Source: Chytriomyces cf. hyalinus JEL632 (Eukaryota > Chytridiomycota > Chytridiomycetes > Chytridiales > Chytriomycetaceae). Taken from it: a DNA stretch of 64,000 nucleotides. The stretch is from positions 333,736-397,735 of the forward strand of contig JAIWWG010000024.1 of the NCBI GenBank assembly GCA_025435555.1, given 5' to 3'. Shown here in pieces: positions 55,350 through 64,000 of this stretch; position 1 is the stretch's first letter, and each line of letters begins with the position of its first letter. The notes under the pieces were generated by a model, which worked only from the letters and a program-made list of their open reading frames with translations, was not told the DNA's origin and searched no databases. The translations under genes were made by a program, and so were the position numbers.

Positions 55350-56265
55350 CTACGGCTTTCCTCTCCCAACCTGGCATGATTTTCCTGAAACCATCACCTG
55401 AGAATCATTGGTGGAGACTGTTTGATCTTCCCATGCCCACTTGGGGGCATTGCGGCTACCCGTCTTGAACAACCTGGAACCCACTCCACGGCTCAAGTTA
55501 GCGCATGTACTGTTTGCTCCGCCTTTGGTTTGAAATCCATGCATTGGTACTGACGCAGAATTGGGTTGTATTTTCATCGTCTTCATGGGCACCGCGTGAA
55601 CGGCATCTTTCGAGGTTGTAACCGTTGTTTGACATGCATTCAATCTGTTTTGCACCGACAGTTGCTGAAAACGGGCAGAAAGTGAATGCCTGTGTGGTTC
55701 AACAACAAACTCTGGTTTCTGTACTTGCAGAGATTTGTGTGTCACTTCTCCTGTTGACAGGTGTAGTTGGCTGACGCGCTGTCCGTATTTATCAGATCTG
55801 AAGGCGGTCCCATTGATGTTGTTTTCATAGTCGTACCGCCACTTGTACATAACATCCGAGATGCGCTTCATGGCACAGCGCATTTCCATGACTTCCATGG
55901 CGCCGTCCTTTGTCAGAGGTTCAACTGTTGCTGGCTTCCTGTCGTACTCCTCGGCGGAGTATGAAAAGCCAACATCGACCCATCCCCAGCTGGTGTTCAG
56001 CATTAATGTTCGTGTTGAATGTGGTTTGTTGCGGAAGTTAAAAGTCAACTTACAAATTCACCTTCTTGGGGACCCCTTTCAAAGAGGAGCTGTCTTTTGA
56101 ATCCGGTTCTACATCCAGGGTAGCGCCTGAATCCTGCGTACGTATTGTTGCGGGACCGTTTCTTTGAAACTTGGATTTTGGATCAAGCGACTGGCTGGTG
56201 GCTTGGTCATTGTTTGAATGCTGAAGCAAACTGCCGGTATGACTGCGGGGGCCTGCGGCAGACAT
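55350..56265 (-). CDS. Conserved-looking hypothetical protein
   Basis: Two exons (56265-56054 and 55989-55350) joined in phase give 283 aa. The N-terminus is polar and disordered. The intron junction creates VNFWGWVDVGFSYSAEEYDR, followed by PLTKDGAMEVMEMRCAMKRI and MYKWRYDYENN. This block, with an E-Y-D-R-x-P-x-x-x-x-P-L-T pattern and a helix after it, looks like a conserved short domain of fungal proteins whose name I cannot give. The remainder (about 150 residues) is basic, low in hydrophobics and probably disordered. There is no signal peptide and no membrane segment. Function is unknown. Confidence 0.6.
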
Positions 56266-57442
56266 ATTGGGGCCAAATTGCGTGGGGTACTGGTGTGTGT
56301 GGGGGTGGTACTGGCAGCGCGAGCAGAAGGGTTTCCACTCGGCGGACTTTACTGAACTTTAATATAAGAAAACGGGTCTTTGTTGCGGTTGCCTTTGTTT
56401 AAACAAACTTGGACATAAACTACTTTGTTTTTTCTCGTTGTTTCGTGCAGGGTCATTGTTGCCTTTGTATGTCCTTTGTTCAAGTGGCGCTACGTTGGAT
56501 TTAACATTTTCTGCTCGCGTTATCAAGTGGGTGGAGCCGCGAGGTCGGTAGAGGCAATGGTTGTAAGGTTAAACTTATTTCTGTTATCCGTAGGCTGGTT
56601 TGCGCTGGATGGATGGTTGTTTTGCCCAGTTTCCAAAAACGGGTACTTTGCAATCTTGGGGGTCCGAGGGTGGAATGGATCCGAGTGTCTGGAAATTTTT
56701 TGAATCCGGTGGAGAGAGAACACGGAAGAACAGGTCGTTGGGATAACGTAACAGGGGGTTCAAGTCTGCCATTTTCATCGCAGATATCGAACGGGTGAGT
56801 CAAGTTCTGAGTGATTGGGCAATTTAGTGCTCGTTTGGGTTGGGAACAAGGACATTGGTCACATGCGATGCTGAAACGGCCCTTCTGTGTCTGCATGCGA
56901 GAGGGGGATCATGGTATCGCCCTCAAAAATCGCATGAACAATGGCACCAACGCTGGGGATTCCAACAAAATGTTCAAAATTTTTACTGTCCAAGAACCAG
57001 ATCGTTGCTTGGCCCTCCGATTCTCCGGTGGCGTTGAAGGTCTTGCGCGCCATGGCGAACAGAAAACAGTTCCCCTCTCCTTGTTAGGATAGTGATAGCT
57101 CCCTCCCGGTTTTTGTCGCGTTCTTGGACAGTTATGTGCAAGATGTTTCATGAAGCCACCAGTAATTTCACATCTGCATTCCGTGCGGGGGTGCAGTCCG
57201 CGGTGTGACGTTTTACCATTAAGACGGCGAGGAAATGGACATGATGGCGCGTTGCTGTTGGAAACCAACAAACCAGTCTTGTATTCCTTGTCTTGAACTT
57301 CCTGTCATTCAAGGAGGCCGGCTTTTCCAAGGGTATGAAATGAAAAGTGAGCCAGGTGTTCAAACAAACCCAATTTATTCAAGATCCACACTTATTTTTA
57401 AATTGGGCAGCAAACGATCAACCAATTCACAATCGCATTTGA
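56266..57442. other. Intergenic region with a stray fragment of the NACHT-WD40 gene
   Basis: This 1177-bp region between divergent genes holds no supported gene; short open frames on both strands lack domains. The only recognisable item is the 47-bp WD40 gene fragment listed separately. It probably also holds the promoters of the HET gene and of the minus-strand hypothetical gene. Confidence 0.45.
56986..57032 (-). repeat. 47-bp copy of a WD40 segment from the NACHT-WD40 gene
   Basis: On the minus strand it encodes ATGESEGQATIWFLDS, the same as the WD40 part of the large gene at 49385-49431, with about two base differences over 47 bp. Similarity ends abruptly on both sides. Confidence 0.85.
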
Positions 57443-59140
57443 ATGGAGGCAATGAACCTGCCCGCACAGCATGACAGGGTTGATTCTGGGATCCAGCTTG
57501 TAACGACCCCGGATAAGGATGAAGGTGAATTCGTTCAAGTCCTTCCCGACGCGCACGGTCTGCTTCCTTTGATTGAGAAAGCCTGCGCGATGACGACCGG
57601 TCTGCCCAAACCATGTTGCGCAGCGGGGCAACTGGAACTGGTGCTCAAGAAATGCGACGAAGCGAGACCGTACATTGCCGTTTCGCACGTGTGGGGTACT
57701 CAATGGGATGCCGGTGAATGGACCGACCCAAGCCTCAAGAAAGCAATTCCAATCACAACTCGTGTCAAAATTGAAAAGCTTTGGATCAACGAAATACCCT
57801 CCAGCGCAAACAAGAACAACTTGAGCAAGCTAGCTTTCCTCAGCACTCTGCTCAACGCGAGTTCTGAGAACGTCTGGTTCGACTGGAAGGACAACAATCA
57901 ACATGCCTCGGCCATGATGCACGAGCAAGTCAGGCACTTACCTGAGGTGTATCGGAATGCCACTCTCACGGTCATCATCCATACCTGCAGCAGCTGGCGC
58001 GCTGCTTTGAAGAAATCAATGTCTGCAACGTCCCCCGAGGATATCGCGAAAATATTCAATGAGGCTTTGAATCGATCGCGGTACCGAAGCCGCGTATGGA
58101 CCCTTCAAGAAGAAACCCTTAGTCGAACCAGATGCCATGTCTTGGCGGACGGAACCGGGCCATACATATGCTTCAGCCGACAAACATTCGCGCAAGTCAT
58201 TAAAAATCCCGAAGCGATGGCAGGATGGGACAAGAGCCCTGAATTTTCTGATCTTTTGGATACTTTGTTCGGCAAGCTTTCCGCCGAGAAAATGTCGATG
58301 GCAGAGGCTGAGAAGACGTTCATTCAACCAGCAACTCTTGCGAACAGGTCGGCTTCTGTTTCCAAAGATTTGTATTTTGCCATTGCGCTTCCTTGCGGGA
58401 TCGATTTGGGACTATCATACGACCAAAGTGACCGAGAAGTTCTGCTGGTTTGGGCAAAGTATTTGCTCGAAAGAAACTACCTCACAACGTGTTGGAGAGG
58501 GACCTCGTCAAGATATCATGAAATGATTGTCAATCCCAACAGTGACGATGCCGAAGAGTTGGCCGAGTCGACCTTTTGGTCACCATTCCGAATCCCTCCC
58601 GCTGAACATCCAGAAGACTCAACTTTCGTCATTGAATCATTTCAATCCGCCGCTAGACTCACGTATGATAATCTGAGCACGTGGAATCACGGTGGACTTT
58701 ATGGCGGCGAACTTACTGTGGATGGCTGTCTCTGTTTATCAGTGCATCCTTTGGAAAGACTGGCAGCTACCACACAAATTGGATGGTTGGATAATGGAGG
58801 GATAATCAAGGTTTATGCGCAATGGGTTGAATTTTCACCGTTCAGATGGGGACCTGGCGCTGGAAACTCCGAACCGAACGAAACAACCACAACTGTGACC
58901 TTCAAAGTGTTTGGATATCCTCTGGAAATCACAGTGAACGAAGCCTATAGCGAAAAGTTGTTTGCAGCCATCTCCTTTCACAAGGGCTCCCGCCAGCTCC
59001 TGCTGGGTCTGAAAACAGAACGGGTCGGATACATTCAGCTCTTGTGTGCCACACGTCAAGACTACCTTGGCTTGGCCCAAGACACCTTTGCATTCCAGGC
59101 TTGGGATGCGATGAACAGAACTAAAATTTTTCTCTGTTGA
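57443..59140 (+). CDS. HET-domain (heterokaryon incompatibility-like) protein
   Basis: One uninterrupted exon gives 565 aa. The N-terminal half has the HET pattern: PYIAVSHVWGTQW, then NVWFDWKDNNQ in place of the usual W-x-D-x-x-C-I-x-Q, then LPEVYRNATLTVI and RVWTLQEE. HET domains are TIR-like modules found in fungal cell-death and non-self recognition proteins. The C-terminal half has no recognised domain, and no membrane segment is present. The absence of introns contrasts with nearly all neighbours and is typical of lineage-specific, fast-evolving fungal families. The Cys usually found in the second HET motif is replaced. A role in incompatibility in this organism is inferred only from the domain. 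Confidence 0.8.
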   Translation: MEAMNLPAQHDRVDSGIQLVTTPDKDEGEFVQVLPDAHGLLPLIEKACAMTTGLPKPCCAAGQLELVLKKCDEARPYIAVSHVWGTQWDAGEWTDPSLKKAIPITTRVKIEKLWINEIPSSANKNNLSKLAFLSTLLNASSENVWFDWKDNNQHASAMMHEQVRHLPEVYRNATLTVIIHTCSSWRAALKKSMSATSPEDIAKIFNEALNRSRYRSRVWTLQEETLSRTRCHVLADGTGPYICFSRQTFAQVIKNPEAMAGWDKSPEFSDLLDTLFGKLSAEKMSMAEAEKTFIQPATLANRSASVSKDLYFAIALPCGIDLGLSYDQSDREVLLVWAKYLLERNYLTTCWRGTSSRYHEMIVNPNSDDAEELAESTFWSPFRIPPAEHPEDSTFVIESFQSAARLTYDNLSTWNHGGLYGGELTVDGCLCLSVHPLERLAATTQIGWLDNGGIIKVYAQWVEFSPFRWGPGAGNSEPNETTTTVTFKVFGYPLEITVNEAYSEKLFAAISFHKGSRQLLLGLKTERVGYIQLLCATRQDYLGLAQDTFAFQAWDAMNRTKIFLC

Positions 59141-59302
59141 GCAGCGTCAACCGGAAGTATCATTAACTTTGTTGCTCGCATGTTAAAAAAATAAAGACTT
59201 GCGCGACTAAAATCAATCCACACTTTCTGCGTGATATCGATTTAAAACATAAAAAATCGCTGTTTTTTTTGCAGTTCGTTCGCAATTTAACTTTATTTAT
59301 TC

Positions 59303-59822
59303 ATGACCTCTCTTGAAGATGGGCTCCTCAATGCCCGTGGCATTGCGTTGGATTCGAATTTCTCGCTCACGCAAAACGAGCCGCTTCCTGTTGCTGTGCT
59401 ACAGTATCAGCGGCTTGAGTGGTCTGAATTGAATTTTGCAACAGCTGCCGTGGACAAATCGAAAGTTGGGCTTAACCGGATAACGCTTCGCAATGAGCAA
59501 GAAATCTTGAGCGCCCTTGTGGAAGCGTTTGAAGGAATTCTTTCGGGCTTTGCTGTGAAATCTGACGAGCTAACGGTGCAATTAGAGTCGAATACCCACA
59601 AACAATACTCGGACTGTTGGATGGCTGCACACGGAACAGGAAATTCTTCAAGCTGCCTTGAGCAAAGCCAAATTTCTTTTGGGACTGTTGGCATGCGCCA
59701 GTTGTGGAAAAGTGGAAGAGGATTCCAAGGGCTGTTCACGATGCAATTCCGTGTCGTATTGTAACGTGGCTTGCCAAAAAGCTCACTGGCCTACTCACAA
59801 ACTGACTTGCGTGAAGAAATGA
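59303..59822 (+). CDS. Small MYND zinc-finger protein
   Basis: Two exons (59303-59575 and 59640-59822) give 151 aa. The 64-bp intron (GTGCAA...AACAG) restores the frame needed for the zinc finger; without it the protein ends at 59764 with an unrelated tail. The C-terminal 45 residues form a complete MYND finger: CASCGK, CSRCNSVSYC, NVACQKAHW, HKLTC. MYND fingers bind proline-rich peptides or nucleic-acid-associated partners. The first 100 residues are helical and unrecognised (LLNARGIALDSN, YQRLEWSELNFA). Small MYND-only proteins like this are frequent in chytrid and other early fungal genomes, often as families. Confidence 0.75.
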
Positions 59823-60047
59823 GATTGGCATCCGTGAGGCTGCCTTGATACAGTGTTGAGTGATGTGCGGATTGACGCCGGGGAATAAAAAACGACCCAA
59901 GGATCGCCAATGAGTTTGCTTCCATTTTGCGTTTATTGACGCCGTGACTTTCCGATTCAGTAGAAAAAGTTCCTCACGTTAAAAAAATGGTTTATTTGCA
60001 AGTCTACCAAAGACCCATCGTGCTGCACTCCTCAACTCACTCGCCAT

Positions 60048-60509
60048 TCAGCGCGTTTTGTCCTTTGGAAAATAGTATTCAAGGGGAGACATTTTGTGTA
60101 CATCATTGAAGCACCCAGCAGCTCCAGCAGCGCTTCCCACAGCCACAGCGCCAATGGGCCCTGCGAGGATGAATCCAAGAACACTTCCGGCGAGAGCACC
60201 ACAAATCGTCCCATTGTTCTTCACTATCCTTGCAAGCAGGTCCGATGCGCGCCGTTCAAGTTTCCTGTGCTCCTCTTCCAAGTCAAGCTCCATGAAATCC
60301 CTTGGATCCCTGTATGACAAGTTTGCATCGAGCGATGCCTCGTAAGTCTTGCGATCTCTAGTAAGCACCAGGACGGCGTATGTGAGGTCGTCGCGGTGAG
60401 ATTTGTTCGTCGATTCACTGTGCAGCTTGAGGTAGCTGCAGGTGATCTGCAGTTCATTGGCGCTACGGTTGACCTCGAGCTGGTCATACAACGTGTTGTG
60501 CGTGTACAT
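60048..60509 (-). CDS. J-like domain / glycine-zipper protein, copy 1
   Basis: One exon gives 153 aa. The N-terminal 60 residues (NTLYDQLEVNRSANELQITCSYLKL, LTYAVLVLTRDRKTYEASLD) resemble a J domain in layout (short helix, YxxLEV start, later Y-A-x-x-x-L) but the HPD tripeptide that stimulates Hsp70 is missing. The second half is a Gly/Ala-rich hydrophobic segment (GALAGSVLGFILAGPIGAVA) of glycine-zipper type, which could insert in a membrane. The next minus-strand gene has the same arrangement, so the two are tandem paralogs. Function is unknown. Confidence 0.6.
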   Translation of the reverse strand: MYTHNTLYDQLEVNRSANELQITCSYLKLHSESTNKSHRDDLTYAVLVLTRDRKTYEASLDANLSYRDPRDFMELDLEEEHRKLERRASDLLARIVKNNGTICGALAGSVLGFILAGPIGAVAVGSAAGAAGCFNDVHKMSPLEYYFPKDKTR

Positions 60510-60745
60510 TTCTTGTGGGAGGCTTCTGTTGGGCTCTGTTGACCCGAGTCTGCTTTATGTATCTCGCGCGCAAGGCAGTGTTCAATTGCTTTGAACATGA
60601 TTCTTGAACATGATTGTCACACGTGTGAAGGTCCATGCAGTCCAAGCTGCTGTGAAATGGACACCAGCCAGGACTACTTCCACAACGCCATGAAACATAT
60701 ATTCAAAGGCGCATAGCACGGGAACAGGATGTTGAAACGACTGAT

Positions 60746-61267
60746 TTATGTGATTTGTTTCACGCATGCGACCAAATATTTCTGCCCATCCGCCCAAAAG
60801 TTTTCCCTCTCTGCTGGAGTCAGCGAATCATAGTATTCCGATACTGACTTCCCATGTTTGTCTCGCAGTTTTCCTGCACCGTGTCCGGCAGCTCCACCCA
60901 CCACAAATCCGGGCACTCCTGCCACTAGCAAGCCAACAACCGCTCCGGAAACACTACCCAAAGTGGCATACATGCCAAAATCAGAGGTCTCGCTTCTCTT
61001 GAATTCCCTGTTCACTTGATCATATAGATTGGATAATTCCTGACTGCTCGTCGGCGGTGGCAACTGGGTTTCCTGCTCTGAGCCGTTGCGGCGGCATTCA
61101 AAGTCCGCCGAGATGGCAACGTAAGCCCTCGCAAACTGCTGGTACTCTGAGCTCGTTCGACTCAAATTCTTGCACAAGAAGAGGAAGCGGCGCTGCACGA
61201 GTTTGAACGGCGTCTTGGGGGTGACTTCCAAGAGGTCGTAGCAGCGTGCAATGGCGGTGTCTGACAT
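60746..61267 (-). CDS. J-like domain / glycine-zipper protein, copy 2
   Basis: One exon from the ATG at 61267 gives 173 aa. The N-terminus (IARCYDLLEVTPKTPFKLVQRR, SSEYQQFARAYVAISAD) has the start and end pattern of a J domain but lacks HPD. A Gly-rich hydrophobic stretch (LGSVSGAVVGLLVAGVPGFV) follows. The C-terminus (GKSVSEYYDSLTPAERENFW) aligns with MSPLEYYFPKDK at the end of copy 1, confirming common descent. Overall similarity between the copies is low, so the duplication is not recent. Confidence 0.6.
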   Translation of the reverse strand: MSDTAIARCYDLLEVTPKTPFKLVQRRFLFLCKNLSRTSSEYQQFARAYVAISADFECRRNGSEQETQLPPPTSSQELSNLYDQVNREFKRSETSDFGMYATLGSVSGAVVGLLVAGVPGFVVGGAAGHGAGKLRDKHGKSVSEYYDSLTPAERENFWADGQKYLVACVKQIT

Positions 61268-61509
61268 TTGTGTGTGTTGTTCTTTTAGTTGTTGAAAGCG
61301 GGAATGCTTATGTACGTTTTCGACGATCTTCAACCTGGGTGAACAACATGCGTCACACAAAATTTGTTCAACCAGTTCAATATTCCAAAGAGTCGCAGGC
61401 AACCTGTTCATCTTTCTCGTAACCTGACCGAAACCTCCCTCGTAACCTCATCGTATTCTTTGGAATTTGTTTACGGTCAAGACGGCGATGTGGTGTGCTG
61501 CGTTGGATG

Positions 61510-61860
61510 TCATGATTTGAAGAAAAAAAAAAAAAAAAAAAAAAAAGAATGCGCCGCACGATCGCATGCGCCCCACACGAAAACGCTCAGGCGTTGAGGA
61601 AGAGAGGCAATGATCTCCGGGTCGAATTTGTTTTCGATAGTCGCGCATCTGCCGTGTTTGTGAAGAATGCGGGAGTAGGTCCCAAGTGCGCGGCGCGTTC
61701 CGATGGAAAATCTGAAAAGTTTCCATGTATCAATTGCATGCAGGGCCAAAGTTCCGCCGGGTGGTCACATGTACTTGTAGTAAGGAACAGCGTGGCACAA
61801 CGGCAGAACATCATCGCCGCCCACGAAGAATGCAATTCGGTCTAGGATCTCCGGCGACAT
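61510..61860 (-). pseudogene. F-box-family gene fragment
   Basis: From the ATG at 61860 an F-box-like start is read (MSPEILDRIAFFVGGDDVLPLCHAVPYYK). A possible intron (61774-61712) leads to RALGTYSRILHKHGRCATIE and IIASLPQRLSVFVW, segments that look like the second conserved block of F-box protein families expanded in chytrids. The frame then runs into a run of about 20 T, read as poly-Phe, and stops. At about 95 aa it is far shorter than expected, so I take it as a truncated or decaying copy. An in-frame extension upstream to 62091 exists but lacks domain support. Confidence 0.4.
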
Positions 61861-63254
61861 GGCTTCGAGCGTACGTCTTGAGGGCGTGAATGTATGTGTA
61901 TGTTTCGGGAGTACAGCAGCGACGGCTGATGGGCAATCAGCCGTTGAGAGCAGTGGTGAAAGGAGGGAGCTGTTGATCCTCTCGAATGATGGCATTTGAA
62001 GAAGTCTGCGGAGAGAGTTGATTTCATCGAGCAAATCCTGCCGAAGTGTATTGTTTGCAAGCTTGTGCCTTTTGCAGCATGTACACCGCAAGATCTCGAA
62101 CTTAATTTTCTGAAACCATCGGCATGAGGCTTCTTGTTGAAGGTTGGTTCAAGTATCCCCAGACACTGGCTTTGTTGAAAATGAAGGTGAAAATTCTTGT
62201 GTCGCATCAACCAGCGTTCCGACCCGATTGGTCCGTGCTGGACGACTTGTCGGTACAAATGGTGGTGGCACGCAGTACGAGGGTTTGTGACTTGAGGACT
62301 ACAACGATGATTTTGGTCTAAAAAGATGTTTATTTGCCTTGTGGAAGCTCTACCATTTATACCCTTTGGAATAGAACATGAAAGAATCACTCATGGGTGG
62401 AAAATCGTGGGTATCTCCATGGTTTTCTATTTTTTCATGGTAGAAATTATAAAGAACCGAGATGGAAATCCCCCGAACGTCCCCAAAGACTGTTGGGCCT
62501 TTACCAATCCAAAAAGTTACGATTTGAATAAGAAACTATCCAACCAACGTCCAAAGTGCATATGACTGTACCCTTGGACCTCTGACGGGGACTCTCCCAC
62601 CTGGGCAGGGAGCCATGGGTCCAAGTGATGGTGTACAGGTAAGCAGCGCTGCCTGCTGTCCATGTACGTTTCAGCGTGTCAGTTTGACTGTGGTGTACTA
62701 ACTTTGAACTTTGCTTATGCAAGATCTGGGTCCTCAAGTGCCGCCTGTCCAGGCTCAAACCTTTGTTTCAACTACACAAGCTATGTACTGGTGTGTTTCT
62801 GCCAAATGCTTGGTGTTGCAGGTAGTTTGGCTTAGTACTGTTGGTATTCTCTAGAGTGATAGAGTCTGACACCTTATGACGACTTGGTGAGGGTGTCATG
62901 TGATGGTGTGTTATCGTGGTGGATCGTTTAAGGTCCCAACTTTGTGTAAATAAAGCTTTATTGGGGTCTTGGCAGTATGCCTCACACCTTCTCATCCAGT
63001 GACCATAAGTAGCCGTGGATGGCACGTGGGTGCTCGTAGGACTTGGCAGATGTGCCAGAGGCCTGTGTGTGTGATGGACAGTGTGTTATCGTCCCTGTGG
63101 CTTGTCTATATTTACACGAAGTCTTGTGTATTTCACATCTTTGTTACGTATGGGGTCTGCAGGTGCTCAAACACCTGTTTCCCACATCTTCATGCATTCC
63201 AGAGATTTTGAGCTCTCCTTTATGTTGAGTACATGAGGAGACCGCTGGTCCACC
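61861..63254. other. Gene-poor stretch, nothing firmly recognised
   Basis: About 1.4 kb without a supported gene. A plus-strand open frame at 62124-62321 (65 aa, LLVEGWFKYPQTLALLKM) could be a remnant of a repeat protein. Around 62560-63230 base composition and codon-like structure are non-specific, with several short frames on both strands. No tRNA, rRNA or terminal repeats were seen. Confidence 0.4.
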
Positions 63255-64000
63255 TTGACCAGGATCCGCAACACGACTGACTTGGCCGACCTGCTGATCA
63301 CGCGGGACAAACAGCTTCAATTGAGTGGGTTGGAGGTCTACGATGGGTCGCAACAGATTGATGCAATCAACAGAATCAGCTACCCATTTGAACCCGGACT
63401 CGTGTATCCCAGAGTACCCATCTTCTTATTCTTCGCGTCAGAGTTCCAAGTTCTGCGCGAAAGTGTTTTGAGCCAAGGGACGCTGCGGGATTTAGAGACC
63501 AAGCTAGGATCGGGCGACATCACTGCTGTCACACCCAGTAGATGGAGCGCCAAAGCAATCAACCGGAAGTTCGGTGGAACTGTTGGACACAGGGCCTTCG
63601 TCATACCACACTGTGTAGACGTCACAAAATATCTCGTCCTGGACGCAGAAACAAGGGTGCAGACGTGTCAAATACTAGGAATCCCAGACGCTGCGTTTGC
63701 CTATCTCAGCGTGGGTGCCATGACTCCAAACAAAAACACTGTTGGCTTGTTGGGGCCATTTTACAACCTCGCCCTCCTACGAAACGATGTTTACCTTATC
63801 CTCAAAGGCGTCGGTGCTCTACATTCGTGTGAACAGAGCATCAATTCCGTGATTGAAAACCTGGTTCGCTCAACCCACACCGTTTCAAAGCCAAAATACT
63901 GCCTCGCATCATGTTCATCGATACGCTGTACGGGTACCGACAGTTGTGCGAGCTTTATAATGCTGCCGATTGCTACGTGTCCGCTTATTTGGCCGAAGGA
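63255..64000 (+). pseudogene. Decayed or frameshifted glycosyltransferase (GT-B type), runs off the window
   Basis: One frame is open from about 63255 to the window end. It reads AVTPSRWSAKAINRKF, AFVIPHCVDVTKY, LGIPDAAFAYLSVGAMTPNK and VYLILKGVGALHS, the order of motifs in GT4-like glycosyltransferases (TPS.WS, hGVD, LG.P..af.flnvGamt.nKg, lvLKG). The next expected block, RIMFIDTLYGYRQLCELYNA followed by ADCYVSAYLAEG, is present but in another frame from about 63905, so an indel lies near 63890-63904. Deviations from consensus (HCVD for HGVD, NKNT for NKG) also suggest relaxed selection. No start codon or upstream exon was found. The 3' part is outside the window. Confidence 0.6.

Noticed and set aside
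61842-62390. 182-codon minus-strand open frame
   Set aside because: No domain and poor codon character; it overlaps the F-box-like fragment in another frame.
1-64000. tRNA, rRNA, CRISPR arrays, bacterial operons
   Set aside because: None seen. Gene structure is eukaryotic throughout, and the direct repeats found are coding or transposon repeats.

Overview
This is a nuclear genome segment from a flagellated fungus, most likely a chytrid (Chytridiomycota). Genes are packed on both strands and cut by many short GT-AG introns (about 50-100 nt, often with a CTAA-type branch point). Fungal-type genes (HET-domain protein, Pho80-like cyclin, BAR-SH3 adaptor with a C-terminal Cys cluster) sit beside genes expected only where a cilium is built (thioredoxin-NDPK proteins of the axonemal NME8/TXNDC3 kind, a CEP162-like coiled-coil protein). 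Exon structures below were assembled by eye; for each multi-exon gene the exon lengths sum to a multiple of three.

Layout. 1-20 kb: housekeeping genes. These are a possible Clr2-like silencing factor, a ferric reductase/NOX-type flavocytochrome, a Pho80-like cyclin, an RGS protein with repeated K-L-x-x-F-F-G-E motifs, a long coiled-coil protein, an R-SNARE, PDCD2, a flavin-reductase-like protein and TAM41. 20.3-26.1 kb: an apparently intact Mutator-like transposon with 205-bp identical terminal inverted repeats and a 9-bp target duplication. It encodes one 1376-aa protein that joins a Ulp1-type protease, a FAR1-type zinc finger, a MULE transposase and a SWIM finger. It lies between a TATA-like box and the start codon of a uridine-kinase-like gene (26.1-27.2 kb). 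27.3-42.3 kb: a ciliary block with a CEP162-like gene, a PIF/Harbinger relic and two tandem paralogous thioredoxin-NDPK genes carrying four and six NDPK domains; the second has an internal tandem duplication with a 1072-bp period. 42.4-44.5 kb: BAR-SH3 adaptor. 44.8-55.0 kb: a giant (3045 aa) NWD-like NACHT-WD40 protein with an acidic repetitive C-terminal extension. 55-64 kb: a looser accessory region with an unknown gene, a 47-bp stray copy of the NACHT-WD40 gene, an intronless HET gene, a small MYND protein, two tandem J-like/glycine-zipper proteins, an F-box fragment and a decayed glycosyltransferase running off the end.

How parts relate: the R-SNARE, BAR-SH3, RGS and cyclin genes are separate trafficking and signalling genes without operon logic. 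The ciliary genes probably act in the zoospore flagellum. The NACHT-WD40, HET, MYND and F-box genes form a loose accessory neighbourhood of the type linked to self/non-self recognition in fungi; a shared function is only inferred. The strongest candidates for new biology are the Ulp1-FAR1-MULE-SWIM transposon, the expanded thioredoxin-NDPK gene and the NACHT-WD40 protein with its acidic and Cys-motif tail.
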